Shown: positions 41,890 to 53,934 of the stretch, one piece after another
Position numbering within the stretch: the first letter of the stretch is position 1
Layout: each line of letters begins with the position of its first letter
Assembly (NCBI GenBank): GCA_945859605.1
Contig: OX243824.1
Location: 20,118,467 to 20,182,466 of the forward strand
DNA: 64,000 nucleotides
Source of the DNA: Lumbricus rubellus
Lineage: Eukaryota; Annelida; Clitellata; Crassiclitellata; Lumbricidae
Direction of reading: 5' to 3'
Made by a program: the position numbers and the translations under genes
The notes under the pieces: model-generated
What the model saw: the letters and a program-made list of their open reading frames with translations, nothing else
Told to the model about the DNA's origin: nothing
Database searches by the model: none

Positions 41890-42960
41890 GGGTGGCAGTA
41901 TGCTAATGTCTGTACCTCTCATCTCTGCATCAAGGGTTCAAATCTCCTGTGTTGTGAAAATCAATAATTCATTGGCCTTGTAACATGGAAGGAATTTTGT
42001 TGAATTGTTTTCGTCTTCGAGTTGATATAGAAAATTCTTAAATCCTCCAAACACAGGACTGAACATCTAAAGTTTACCGTTGATAGTGATGTGTATTAAT
42101 TACTATTAAATGAACAAATAATGATGATTGCTGTTGGTTATTATAATGAGTACAGTCGGTATGAGAGTTGTAGAAAAATAACTGAGGGTCAGACGTTTAT
42201 TTATAATTATACTTGTAATGAAGACTTTACTTATGGCGTCCTAGGAAAGACTGGGGGGGGGGGGTTGAACCGCTGCCCTTCCAATTCTCACCCTGGGTGC
42301 AGTGGTAGTTGTTGCTTAAGATACACGCAGAACCGTCCATTTTAGCGTGTACGCAGAAATCCGGACAAATTGTACGCTTGTGCATTTTTGCACTCCTCAC
42401 CTGTACGCACACTTGAAGTCATAGATTGGAGTATATTTATTCCACTTGGAGACAATCAAGGATTAACAATGTTAACGCTTATTATAATATGCGTTCGGGA
42501 ACATAACAGTATTCTGAGCCTCCATGTTATGGCGCTAAAGAAACGATAAACATCACTCCAGCTTCAAATAAGACAACAAAGATAATGACGTCATCAGCTG
42601 AAATCAGCGTTCGAAGAGTCGACGAAGACAAAAGTCATATTCGTTTAAACTTAATAAATATCGCTAAAATTTAGCTATAACCGTCAGCGTTTGATTTATA
42701 GTCTACATCTTTTTCGAAATCAACAGTTTGTGACTTTGAGGATTGCATCCGTTGAGGATAAATCATTCGACAAACAAAGTAATTATAACTGATCTTGTCT
42801 TTTTTTTAGCGTCTTTAAAATATTAATTTCGCCGATGGCCGTTTAGACCACGTGATGGTCGCCAATGGCAACGTACCGGTATTGTTTTTAAAGTTGGCTT
42901 GTGTCATTAAGTGAACAGTAATTCTACGAATCCACCCGTGACTGTTGATATGAAGATCAA
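41890..42960. other. Intergenic, no gene seen
   Basis: This holds one fragment at 42240-42300 (AAGACTGGGGGG ... CAATTCTCACCCTGG). It is the reverse complement of the MITE at 42991. Otherwise nothing is recognised. Confidence 0.4.
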
Positions 42961-42969
42961 TGAAGATCG

Positions 42970-43328
42970 CAGGGCTTTTTAACGTGCAGTCAGGGTGAGA
43001 ATTGCCGGGGGATTGGGGGGTTTCAACCCCCCAGTCTTTCTTAGAGCCCCATGTTAAAGTCTGTTTTTCACACCCCGATTCCAAGTGGATAATGGTCCAC
43101 CACCCCCCCCCCCCAGTTATTTTTTCACAATTCTTTCACTGCGTGCAGTTGTAGGCCTACACAAAATGTGCAGTTCTAAATGGATTTGTGCACTTTTGTA
43201 CAGCTAAAACTAGCAATAAATGCATGGTCATTGTCCTCCGATTGGAAGTAATTTACCATGGAGGATGGGAAGGAAAAGAAAGAGTTGTGCAGACAGTGCA
43301 GTTCTAAAAATTCCTTTAAAAAGCCCTG
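42970..43328. mobile_element. hAT-type MITE, family B copy 3, interrupted
   Basis: Starts CAGGGCTTTTTAACGTGCAG and ends CCTTTAAAAAGCCCTG. Flanks gaagatcg and aaagatcg match 7 of 8. It is split by the younger element at 42991-43141. Confidence 0.85.
42991..43141. mobile_element. hAT-type MITE inserted in family B copy, exact TSD
   Basis: It starts CAGGGTGAGAATTGCCGGGG and ends CACAATTCTTTCACTG. It is flanked exactly by CGTGCAGT, which is family B sequence. An internal CCCC...GGGG hairpin (GGGGGGTTTCAACCCCCC) is present. Confidence 0.92.
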
Positions 43329-43404
43329 AAAGATCGTTGTTGTTTTCCTGCAGTTCAACAGCGTGTTCTAATGCTACGCAATTTTATGGACTATGGCCTA
43401 CAAT

Positions 43405-43864
43405 CAGCGTTGCCACCCTAAAAAATGAAAAACCCAAGTTGCAGGGTCGAAAAACCCAAGAAAACCCAAGTTGCCCAAATCTTCGAAAATGTTGACAATT
43501 TCCCGTCAACAAATTCTGAGGACTCCTGTTTTTAGTCATCCGGACCAAAATAAATCTATAAATCTTTCAATTTCCAATCCGAAAATTCTGATGACCCTTT
43601 CTTTTTTTAGTCATCCGGCACAAATCTTTCCAAAATGTCCACAATTTTCAGATTTTCTTAGTCGAAACAGAAAACCCAAGCAAAAAACCCAAGTTCTTCC
43701 CGAAAAACCCCCATTTTCCCAAGTTCAAATCGAAAAAACCCAAGATTTTTTGTCGAAAAAATTCCAATAAAAAACCCAAGTTCTTCCCGAAAAAACCCCC
43801 ACTTCCCAAGTTCGGATCGAAAAGCCCAAGATCTTGCGAAAAAACCCAAGGAGTGGCAACGTTG
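43405..43864. mobile_element. hAT-type element with GTTGCCAC ends, exact TSD
   Basis: Starts CAGCGTTGCCACCCTAAAAA and ends GGAGTGGCAACGTTG. It is flanked exactly by CCTACAAT. The body is full of AAAACCCAAG units, giving internal tandem repeats of about 40-60 bases. Confidence 0.92.
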
Positions 43865-44201
43865 CCTACAATGGATGGATCCACCAGAGCTTAACGACAG
43901 CAGCTGCTGCTTATGACAACAGAGGTCGCAACCGTCGGGAAAAATTTATTTGGCATTTTACAGCCTACGTCAGATATTATGTCGTTCTGTTGCTTTTATT
44001 ATGATGCTGTGTCGGAAATAAAGGTCGGCAGAATTTAAGGCAGGCAATACGAGACCACTGTCTTGATTTGCTTTGCTCTTTGGGATATTGTGTTCGACTG
44101 CATTAACGTCCACCATAACTTCAATAAGTAAGGCAAGAAAGGCGCATTATATGGAATATAATATATAATGTATATAGTAGACCTACAGGAATATGCATAT
44201 A

Positions 44202-44415
44202 CAGGGTGCGCCAAAAAAGACCCCCCAATGTTTTTGCGGTGGCTGGCCTCACTAAAAGTGATACAACTTTTGTTCTGTTTGAAATATTTTGATGATATCT
44301 GGCCATCATGTGTAAATATGAATTGTCTTTAAGACTGTAAAATTTCATTTTTAAATACTTACTTTTGGCCAAAATATTGGCAAAAAACCGAAGAGGGTCT
44401 TTTTGGCGCACCCTG
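44202..44415. mobile_element. Tc1/mariner-type MITE
   Basis: Ends CAGGGTGCGCCAAAAA and TTTTTGGCGCACCCTG are inverted. TA is present on both sides. The next inward block GACCCCCCAATG is partly mirrored by AGAGGGTC. Confidence 0.85.
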
Positions 44416-44509
44416 TATATTACCACAGTGGAATAGGACCGAGCACTCTGTATGTAGGAGCAGGTGGCGAAAGTCGACAGCTGCTGTTCCTTAGAGGCGT
44501 CCAATTCCT

Positions 44510-44660
44510 CAGCGCACTACATTCCTCCTTCTTTTCCCACTCCTCCTCGTCTTCCTCCTTTTTTCTTTCCATCCTCCTTCCACTGTCTGTCCTATACTTT
44601 TCTTCTTCCTCCTCTCCATCTTTTCTTTATCCTGATCTTGCATTCCGCACGATCTTCGAC
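44510..44660. repeat. Pyrimidine-rich tract
   Basis: A run of CCTCCTTCTTTTCCC-type sequence. The open frames across it are compositional. Confidence 0.8.
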
Positions 44661-44694
44661 TGTCGCAGCAAAACATCGTCACCACTCGACCATA

Positions 44695-45092
44695 TATATA
44701 CATACATACAAACGAACACATAAATATATATTATGCCCTACAGGGCCTACACGCACATATACATACACAAATACATACATGTACATACATGCATACATAC
44801 AAACATACATACATACATACATACATACATACATACATACATACATACATACATACATACATACACAGACATGCATGCATGCATACATACATACATATAT
44901 ACATACATACATACATACATACATACATACATACACAAACATGCATGCATACATACATACATACATACATACATTACATACATACATACATACATAAATG
45001 CATACATACATACATACATACATACACACACACACATACATACATGTACATACATACATACATACATACATACATACATACATACATACATA
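44695..45092. repeat. (ACAT)n microsatellite
   Basis: Nearly 400 bases of ACAT units with GCATGCATGC and ACACAGACATGC interruptions that recur. Confidence 0.95.
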
Positions 45093-45406
45093 ACGCTCGG
45101 TATCTCACGTTGTGTGGACCCGTGGTATAGGTTCTGTCGGTTGTTTCGAGAGTCAGTCGCTGTATTAAATAGGCGGATACATGAACAACGTATACAATGC
45201 TATACCTGGGACTATACATACGTATGAAAAAGTCATGTTTATATGGACAACTGGGACAGACAGACCGAGCGAAATGATCGGCGAAATGATGGATGGTCTG
45301 ACGTTCACATGGGTCGAAATAATTCGGACTTAATTTTTCTCGTGTCGCATAAGTCACGAATGCATTTATTTTGCGCCATCCATGTTGATCCCTATGTTGC
45401 GTTAGA

Positions 45407-45409
<3 letters not shown>

Positions 45410-45457
<48 letters not shown>
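45410..45457. repeat. (TA)n microsatellite
   Basis: About 23 TA units. Confidence 0.95.
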
Positions 45458-45461
<4 letters not shown>

Positions 45462-45717
45462 TATATATTTATTTACGTGCAGGCTACTCCACCCACCCAT
45501 TTAGCTGTCATATATATAAATTTCCGAATGAATAAATATCAACGACAAGTTATATCCCTATAACTGACGATGAATGGGACACTCTATTTCGATTTAACTC
45601 TCGTATAACCCATAGGCCTACCTGTTATCGTGTGTTTGAATAAGACTACCGTGTGTAGACCTGTGTGTGGCAATCTTTTTTGTCGCATACAGGCTCGAGT
45701 TCGTTTTCAAAAGCTTT

Positions 45718-45955
45718 CGAGGTTGGTCTTTGTTTTGGTTATGGTCTTGAGACTAAAGGTCCTGGTCTTAAGATCATAAGTTTTGGTCTTGGTATTGAGA
45801 CCAAAACTCGGTCTTGGTCCTAAAGGCCTAATGTCTTGGTTTTGGTTTTGATACCAGACAGAAGTCATGGTCTTGACACCAAATGCCTTGGTCTTGAGAC
45901 CTAAAGTCATGATCCTGTTCTTCAGGTTCAAAGTCTTGGTCTTGGCTTTTCTTGG
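45718..45955. repeat. Degenerate GGTCTTGAGACC minisatellite
   Basis: Units around TTGGTCTTGAGACCAAA recur about eight times with much variation. The unit is itself palindromic (GGTCTYRAGACC). Confidence 0.7.
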
Positions 45956-46036
45956 AAGAGAGCAAAGAAAAAAGATTCAGTCCGGTTCTAGTACATTATA
46001 ATCTCTACGTATTTTGTCACAGAAGGCAGACGAATA

Positions 46037-46246
46037 CAGTAGCAGCGCTAGAGGCTAGAGGGGGCTAAACCCTTCAAAGGCCATCCATTTTTCCCCATGT
46101 AAAAATAAAATATTTAGATGATTAGCCCCCCCACCCCCTCCAAAGAACCAGCTGACTAAAAAAGGTCGTCAGAAATTTTGTCGGTGAAAATGGAAATTTC
46201 CTCCAGAGTTCAGCCCCCCCCAACTGCAATCCTGGCGCCGCCACTG
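46037..46246. mobile_element. hAT-type MITE (CAGTGGCGGCGCC ends)
   Basis: Left end CAGTAGCAGCGCTAGAGG, right end CTGGCGCCGCCACTG. Flanks gacgaata and ggcgaata (7 of 8). A CCCCCCC run lies near the right end. Confidence 0.85.
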
Positions 46247-47039
46247 GGCGAATACAAACACAGAGGCAATGGCTAAGCCTAGGTATACGGCTTCGTGGAA
46301 TGGTTTGACGTGTAATAGTCGCTGGGTAACAAAATTTATGCCTAATGATGATGCGTGGCTGAAAGGTAACAGACGCTTGAATGGGATGAGCGAAGATGGG
46401 ATTATGACAGCTGCTATACAAAGATGTGAGATCTATTGCTTATAAATAAGGTTGCCAACCCTCGCCGCTTATCCGTAAATTTGAAGGAAATTGGTTTCGT
46501 CTCCCATCTCCCGGTTTCCCCATTTACCCTGGATACAGAAGTCATTCCCCTCCCTTGTAGTGTGACTTCCATGATTCGAGCTGTACAATTTAGGAAGCAA
46601 TTTCAACAATTGCATGTTACAGTAATCTTTTTTGCTACTGCATACATTTTTGTTAAATGTAAAATATCGCTTTGCAAATCGAAATTGAAGTGTTCCAAAA
46701 CTATAGCAGACTGTCACAATAGTCTCCTAGTCGGCAGTGGAGGGAGGGAGTGAGGGCGAGGCTTCTGTCGTGGGGAGAATCTGCAGGGTCATGCTTTTGC
46801 TAAAAAGGTAATAGTGGCTCTCGGGGTAACATGGGGTTGCGGCGCATCAATATGCCGATGGCACGCAAACGTATATGTAGGTCTAGAGGACATTCTCCCA
46901 TTATAGTAGAAAAAGTGCTCATTATATCGGAATTGATTGGCGATGTCGTTTAATACAATCATGTAAGTCGACACAAGTAAATTAGGAGATTACGACTCGC
47001 AATTACGATTGCGCTCTACAACCGGTCCTGCAGTTTGTA

Positions 47040-47110
47040 TTGCATTGTACATAAACATTTATAAAGTGCCTCTAGTATGGTGATCCGTTCAGAGGTGCTC
47101 CCAGTGTGTA
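47040..47110 (-). repeat. Retroposon tail fragment
   Basis: On the minus strand: CTGGGAGCACCTCTGAACGG, then AGAGGCACTTTATAAATG. It matches the LINE relic tail at 33190. Confidence 0.6.
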
Positions 47111-47316
47111 GAGCCCCGCGAGAAGAAACAGGTTTTGAGAAGAGAGAATGTATACGAAATAGGCCTATACTGCCAGATAGAAGCGTAGATCGAACATAAG
47201 GAGAAATTAAGCGCATTCTACACATAAAAGAACCAAATGAAGCATATTATGATCGAGACCGAGCCATAGCAGTTCTAGAGGGTGGAACCAATAGGTCAAG
47301 TTTGGTAGCAATGCTA

Positions 47317-47525
47317 CAGGCTTTTTTTAACGTGCATGCAGTTGTACACAGAATGTGCAGTTCTAAATGGATTTGTGCAGTTGTAGAAGCTCTTATGTAC
47401 AGTTAAAACTAGCCAAAAATGGTCATTGACCTCCGATTGGAAGTGATTTACCATGGAGGATGGAAAAGGAAAAGAAGGGGGTTGTGCAGTTCTAAATATT
47501 CCTTTAAAACAGCCCTGCAAGGCTG
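47317..47525. mobile_element. hAT-type MITE, family B copy 4, exact TSD
   Basis: Starts CAGGCTTTTTTTAACGTGCA. It ends CAGCCCTGCAAGGCTG if the exact flanking octamer CAATGCTA (47309-47316 and 47526-47533) defines the edges. Internal words match the other family B copies. Confidence 0.85.
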
Positions 47526-47831
47526 CAATGCTATGATCTGCTATAAGACTTATTAGATCTATAGCCCATATGATTGTAGCGAGCTTTCTCTCCGAGACTG
47601 GTTGTCCTGAATTGGAAAGCTACCTATTGAATCTCATGATCTCATTCATAGATATATCTGGAGAAGATAATTCTACGAATCTACGCTGTATACATGTAGG
47701 TGCATAGATCTAATAAATAACACCCAGTTGCCGGGAAATGGCATGCATTGGACGGAGCGCTGAGTGTAAGTTGCTGTGTAGTGTAGGCCTACGGACGAGG
47801 AAAGCTTGTATAACAAGGCCACCATCCACCA

Positions 47832-47885
47832 GGGGCGCCGTTAGGCGTACGCACTTACGCAAGTGCGTACAGCGCAGAAAGGCAA
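47832..47885. mobile_element. Possible end of a further hAT-type element
   Basis: CAGGGGCGCCGTTAGGCG, then a small hairpin GTACGCACTT / AAGTGCGTAC. No partner end is found, so it may be a solo fragment. Confidence 0.35.
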
Positions 47886-48134
47886 AAATTTTTTTTTCAC
47901 AAATTGTAAATTTATTATAAGCGATGAAATTCTATTGAAATTTTATAATCTATAGAATATACTTACTTCCTTACTTGCTTACACTCTAATAGAGAGCCAT
48001 CTGCATGATCTTGGCATTGAGCGTCTTATAGCCGCCTAGGCCCTAGAGGTCTATGGATCCTGGGATTCCTGGATGTAAAACCGTTAAAACTTTTTTTAAA
48101 TTTAATTTTTGTTTGTATGTGTTTTTATGTGCAC

Positions 48135-48334
48135 NNNNNNNNNNNNNNNNNNNNNNNNNNNNNNNNNNNNNNNNNNNNNNNNNNNNNNNNNNNNNNNNNN
48201 NNNNNNNNNNNNNNNNNNNNNNNNNNNNNNNNNNNNNNNNNNNNNNNNNNNNNNNNNNNNNNNNNNNNNNNNNNNNNNNNNNNNNNNNNNNNNNNNNNNN
48301 NNNNNNNNNNNNNNNNNNNNNNNNNNNNNNNNNN
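48135..48334. other. Assembly gap (200 N)
   Basis: Exactly 200 N, the usual size for a placeholder of unknown length. Open frames across it are meaningless. Confidence 0.99.
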
Positions 48335-48680
48335 TCTTGCTCTCTGTATGTCTGTCTTAATTGCTTTATATGTCTGTCTTGCTTTCTGTCTGTCTTGCTC
48401 TTTGTCTGTCTTGCTCTCTGTATGTCTCTCTTGCTTTATATCTGTCTATCTTGCTTTCTGTCTGTCTGTCTGTCTTGCTCTCTGTCTGTCTGTCTGTCTT
48501 GCTCTCTGTATGTCTGTCTTAATTGCTTTATATGTCTGTCTTGCTTTCTGTCTGTCTTGCTCTCTGTCTGTCTGTCTTACTCTCTGTATGTCTCTCTTGC
48601 TTTATATCTGTCTATCTTGCTTGCTGTATGTATGTCTGTCTTGCTCTCTGCCTGTCTGTCTGTCTCTTTTTCGGTTAGCA
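48335..48680. repeat. TGTCTTGCTCTC tandem repeat
   Basis: Units such as TGTCTGTCTTGCTCTCTGTA alternate in a higher-order pattern of about 120-180 bases. The array abuts the gap, so the gap is likely to be more of the same. Confidence 0.9.
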
Positions 48681-48941
48681 ACTGGATTCGGTCTGTATGG
48701 CTGTAAACAGTATCCATCAATCATGCCATGAAATAGAAAGCAATCTATCTGTAATCACAAGTAATACCCAGGCAGACAAGCAACGAAACAGACAATGCCA
48801 CGCAGACAGACGAGCAGACAGAACGACAGATACAACTCGATATGATTTAATTTGGGTTACAAGGAGAGGGAGTGACACAAGTAAACGGAATGTCCGTCAA
48901 TCACTGACCACTGCAGATCGGTCAGTCTTCTGACCAAATAT

Positions 48942-49115
48942 GCGATCACATTTATATGTATTCATCTTATAAATATATTATACATGATAATATTGTTCTT
49001 GTTCATTATGATATGCTATATAGGAGATATATCTCTTATATAACATATTATATTTAACAAGAACAATATTAGCCTATAATATATTTAAAAGATAAATTCA
49101 TATAAATGTGATCGC
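48942..49115. repeat. Long palindrome, foldback MITE
   Basis: GCGATCACATTTATATG at 48942 is matched by CATATAAATGTGATCGC ending at 49115. Inner arms (ATATTGTTCTTGTT / AACAAGAACAATAT) continue the pairing over most of the 174 bases. Confidence 0.88.
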
Positions 49116-49139
49116 TTAGTTGTTACACTGTACATGTAT

Positions 49140-51286
49140 ATTAGGGTGGTTGTTAAAAATGAAAGTTGGAGGACACTGTTCTCCAAGGTGCCATTTGGTT
49201 CCATTTCACCCAAAAACATCACACAAAAAGTTTTATGGGAAAATATTAATATTTAGGACTAGCACAACGCCATCAAAGTTTTACCCATTAACAAATCTAA
49301 GAGCGTTCGAACAGTAAGCATAATAGTTGTAATCAACCAGAAATCTTCGAACCAGGAATCAATTAAACTACTTGTAGTAGGTCTAGGTTACACCACAATG
49401 ATGTTATTGTAGTCATGACCATGAATTTATATGGCGCCACTTCAGAAAAACTCAGAGTGCTCAAACGTGTATGAACACTGCATCACAGATAACATCTAGC
49501 AGATTCTTTTTTTTACCAAACTACGTGTTTTGCCTTGTTGTCTTGATTCGAAATAATAGTCCACTAATTCTTGGACTGTAGTAGTTAGCCTACTGATTCT
49601 GAACAGCAATATATAATAAATATATAGAGATAAATATAAAATGCTTCGTGTTTTCATCTGTGTCCTGCATGTAGTTAATTTATTCTGCAAAGTCACCAAT
49701 ATTCCTAATGAGGTCTGAATTTCTCATAAATATTTTTTACACTTATTGTTCCTGGGTCAGGCCTAATTAGGTACAAGAAAATGGTGTAATATTAAAAAGT
49801 AGTGACCCATTTTAGATGGAAATGTTTATCTCAGAGGTAATAATATCACGTTTAGAACAGGAAGAATTACTACTCCTTCTCACTAAGCAAATTGCATTTG
49901 GTCTTTGAGCTATGCTGCTTCATCTGCACTGAACTAAAAAGTGCAATGTGCAGTGCTCGCGATATAGCCTATTTCAATGAAGTGACACATCTTGCATGCT
50001 GTACAAAGAAGGTGATCATCTGACATCGTGAGTGGCCAAGACTAGTGGCAAACTTTCGAATCCTGATCTTTTCATAATCATGGAATCAACAAAGATCACT
50101 TTGTTGACTTTGAAGACCATCACCATTGATATTAATTAATGCCTCTACCATAATACAAATCCGCAAAATCAGGTATCCTGCCATAAAGATAATCAACTTA
50201 GGAGTTCTATGTAGTAATGGGTGCTGAGTGTTGACTGGAAGCTACTTTAGGCCTACTTATTCCTTTGGATTGTTTGATCGCCTGAGATGCCCTGGTGGCC
50301 ACAGCAGTTTCAGACGGATCCATTGCTGAGCATGATGTACACAGCATACATGTACGTGTTTGATACCATCACCTTTGATGTTGATTTACAGTAGGCCTAG
50401 TTAATTAATTAACTATAACTAATTAAGGCAGTGTAATTTCTGTCCACTCTTGGCAGCACTGTCTGTGCTAATTGCTTGTCTATGTGTTCATTCGTTCTAC
50501 TCTAAAAGTAAACGTTGGAATTATTTTATCTTATGAAATAGACAACTAATGTGATTATAGGCTACACCATACACTCATTTATGATGCTATCTTTAGGAAT
50601 TGGGTAAAGAACTACTGTTATGTGGTAATGGGTAATTCTCTAGATATATTATGATCTCAATAATTTCAACATTTACTCAAATTCGTTTGTTTACATTGGA
50701 TAGATGTTATCTGTGATGCAGTGTGTCATCCTGCTCTGAACTCCATAATAAACGAAAATATCATCAGTATTTTTCTGTAGTTCAACTGATATTGATTCAT
50801 ATTTTTTTCTCAGAATCTGTGTCAAAGTGAAGTTTGTAATGAAGAGCCTCTGCTGCAGCAAAAGAATCCGTTTGTGCACTTAGATTTGAATCAGACCTAT
50901 CGAAAAACAACGTATAATGTGTTGGCTTGCTAGTATAGATTTGTGGTGTCAAATACTATTATGATGTCTATAAAAATATCTAATACGCTATCATCAACTT
51001 TGAAAAATTTACTTGTCAGTTGTACATAAATGACATAATGCAGTCTTTTAGTCAAAACGTGTAATGGGTCCAAAAATATGACTTAAATATACCAATACTC
51101 AAAATGACGATAATATTTTTTAACATTCAAAACTTCAGACGCGTTGTGCTAGTCCTAAATATTTTTGAATCGTAATAATAATTTTTTGGCTATATCAGTT
51201 TTGTACCAATTGGCACCAAATGGTGGGTTGGAGAAAGTAAAAAAACGAAGTTGAAAATTTGCCATTGCTCATACGACCACCCTAAT
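49140..51286. mobile_element. Non-autonomous DNA transposon with ~150-bp degenerate inverted ends
   Basis: The ends are ATTAGGGTGGTTGT and ACGACCACCCTAAT. Inward, both arms share CCATTTGGTKCCAATT-like and AATATTTAGGACTAGCACAA words in inverted order. The middle 1.8 kb has no long frame and no name. I could not fix the target duplication. No other gene is seen in this stretch. Confidence 0.75.
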
Positions 51287-51604
51287 GTATATGTATATAT
51301 AAATATGAGATATATATGTACACTACATATGCATATAATATATATATAATATATGATTATAATATGATGCACTTCTTAAAGTCTTTGACTACGAGAATTG
51401 CTTTATAAATTGTCATATAGGACAATACAGTCATTATACAGATGGGCTTTTCGGCTTATACGAAGCTCCTCGGCATGCTGTGAACCCCACACGTACATCT
51501 ACACACGCACCTACACAAGACACACCTACTCAACCGACACACACACACGCACACATGCAGCTATACAGGGGCGGATCCAGGATTTCTGGTTAGGGGGGGC
51601 GTAA

Positions 51605-51720
51605 ATACTACATACATACATACATGCATACATACATACATACATACATACATACATGCATGCATACATACATACACACATACATACATAAGTACATTAT
51701 ATACATAAATACATAGGCAT
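51605..51720. repeat. (ACAT)n microsatellite
   Basis: ACATAC units with GCATGCATAC interruptions, inside the CAGGGGCGGATCC element. Confidence 0.9.
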
Positions 51721-51898
51721 ATAAGCCCACACACATACATGCATTTGTTTGGCGCAGTGGTGAAGGGGTAGAGGCTTAATTATTTGTCTGTACATGAACT
51801 TTGTGAATGACGTAACGGCAAAAGTCATTGGTCACGTGGGCAACGTCTGCTAGCAATTCAGGTAGGTAGGTAAGAGTGCTCCGGTAAGCAAAAAGTGT

Positions 51899-52462
51899 AA
51901 AAAAAAGAAGTGCCTGGACGCTGTATTGTAATTGGTCGTCAGTGGCGGCGCCGAAGGCGCGAAGTTGCGAGTGCCGAAAGCACGAAGCCCGTCCCGACTA
52001 GGGGGCCTGAGGGAGCGCCGTAAGCTCCCCCAGCGACCAGCGCATTTTTGGCTGTGTCGACCTCAAATGGAGCCATTTTGGGCTTTTTTGCCAGCTATTT
52101 GTGAACGATAAAGTCGCGAAAACTTCAAAAATAAGTGTTTTTTCAGTGTCGCAAGCTACCAGGATAACAATAAAAATCAAAATGTTATTTTAAAAGACAA
52201 AGGTTTTGTCTTGACCGTAGGCTCCCGCAGCGGGGTCTGGGGCGGAGCCCCAGCGACCAGCGCATTTTTGGCTGTGTCGACCTCAAATGGAGCCATTTTT
52301 AGGCAGTCATGGCCGGTCGTCCGTAACTGCATGGACGCCGTCCATGCAGTCATGAACGACCGTCCAGGCAGTGCTGGCCAAATAAGTGGCAGGACGGCGT
52401 CCAGCCTCGAAAATAAGTGCCTGGACGCCGTCCATGACCGTCCTGGCACACTTTAAGCCCTG
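51899..52462. mobile_element. hAT-type element, family A relative, exact TSD
   Basis: It is flanked exactly by CCGGTAAG (51891-51898 and 52463-52470). The right end CACTTTAAGCCCTG matches family A. The left end CAAAAAGTGTAAAAAAAAG is degenerate. A block CAGCGCATTTTTGGCTGTG, then TCGACCTCAAATGGAGCC, occurs twice (52037 and 52258). It is nested in the element at 51566. Confidence 0.9.
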
Positions 52463-52616
52463 CCGGTAAGAGAGTTCCATTCTGCCGGTCCAGCTACTTC
52501 AAACATCCTATTCCCAAATTGCAGTTATATTAGTTTTAGGTCAGTTTAGTTTGAGAACATTTGTTGAGGTTTAGGGGGGGCGTACGCCGGCTCCGCCCCT
52601 TCTAAATCCGCGCCTG

Positions 52617-52755
52617 CTATACACGCCTACACACACACGCACGCACACGCGCACACACATACCTAAGCACATAGGCCTACACACACCTACACACACGCAC
52701 ATTACATACACACACCTACACACACCAACAAACACATACACACACCAACAGACAC
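52617..52755. repeat. (AC)n-rich simple sequence
   Basis: CACACACCTACACACACGC-type units. Confidence 0.85.
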
Positions 52756-53182
52756 GGGATTATCATAAATCTGGCATTACCATCGAACAAAATCAATATC
52801 TATGATGTCTTTATAAGCCCAGTTGCCTCGTTAATATGTCTGGGCTATATAAATAGAGTGCCTCTCTTTATACATCTAGGCTACACGTTTTTACGACGAG
52901 GACTCTTATACTGGGTTGAACCACTTGGCTAACCACGAATGCATGGTCGGACCTTCGAACCACAATGCAACGGTGCAACGATGGTTGTCCGGTTGCTATA
53001 AATTGCGGTTGCCGAATTTGTACACCAGCCGAGGATCTGATGACGTCACAAATGACGGCATCGATAAATTCGTTGAATCAAGTAAAGTGTCACGCCTTTA
53101 CGGGCGTTATGGAAGCTTGTTTATTATACCTACCTACGTTTCATGAGGAGGACTATTATAATAGGCCTATATAACAAGTGCA

Positions 53183-53208
53183 CATACATACATACATACA
53201 TACATTCA

Positions 53209-53237
<29 letters not shown>
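53183..53237. repeat. (ACAT)n microsatellite
   Basis: About 55 bases of ACAT units. Confidence 0.9.
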
Positions 53238-53239
<2 letters not shown>

Positions 53240-53240
<1 letters not shown>

Positions 53241-53710
53241 GTGTGCATGTTGTAAATTTATATAATTACATGCTGCACAGTTATTCTGGATATGTCATAT
53301 TATCAAATGTTTCGGATCATTATAAACCATTAAAATCTGCAGTTTAAGAACGATGATGTATCAACTAATATTCTACCACCATTATTATCATGATCAGTTC
53401 TTTTAGTTGCATATAACAATTACTAATAACACACCTTTAATACGCTTTCGTTGACTTTATTTAAATTCCCCAGCTGCCAAAGACCTTCATTATATCATGC
53501 AGGTGTCACGATTGACAGGTTGGGAAAAATTATGCGTTCAGTTCTAAAATCGTAAAAAAATGCAACTCTAACAACGTCACCGAAAGCAGTTTTGACCCCA
53601 CAATACATCGTAAAATTGCAGTAACTACAAAATGAACTTCGATTTGAATTGAATAGTTTAATAAAAAAAGCTCTATATTTAAAGGCCTTACAATACATGG
53701 TCGATATTTT
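53240..53710. other. Intergenic, no gene seen
   Basis: Nothing recognised on either strand. Confidence 0.35.
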
Positions 53711-53716
53711 TTGACG

Positions 53717-53930
53717 CAAGTTGCAGCCGGAGGGTCACAGGTTCGAATACATCTCAAGAGTCAAGCCACCTCGTATAGGAACCTTAATTGTACATTGTAC
53801 AAGTCCTTAACTCGCAATTGCCCAGGCGCTTTGGCGTGAAACTCCGATTCAGTGTCTGCGCTGTAGCCGGGAGAGCTTCTGTCTAGTAATCTTGAAGGGG
53901 TGATATATAATAAGTGCACGTATAGCCTAC
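53717..53930 (+). mobile_element. tRNA-headed SINE, diverged
   Basis: It begins within the head (GCAGCCGGAGGGTCACAGGT, TTCGAATACATCTCAAG). The body is ACAAGTCCTTAACTCGCAAT and GCGTGAAACTCCGATTCAGT. The tail GTAGCCGGGAGAGCTTCTGT then GAAGGGGTGATATATAATAA is present. Confidence 0.8.
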
Positions 53931-53934
53931 ATAG

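Larger units (their letters stand above)
51566..52616. mobile_element. DNA transposon with CAGGGGCGGATCC ends
   Basis: Left CAGGGGCGGATCCAGGATTT, right TTCTAAATCCGCGCCTG. Both ends have TTAGGGGGGGCGTA just inside. The short direct repeat CTATA flanks it. It contains an (ACAT)n run and the younger element at 51899-52462. Confidence 0.75.

Noticed and set aside
48053..48731. Frames of over 200 residues across the N run
   Set aside because: Mostly N and a TGTCTTGCTCTC repeat; not evidence for a gene.
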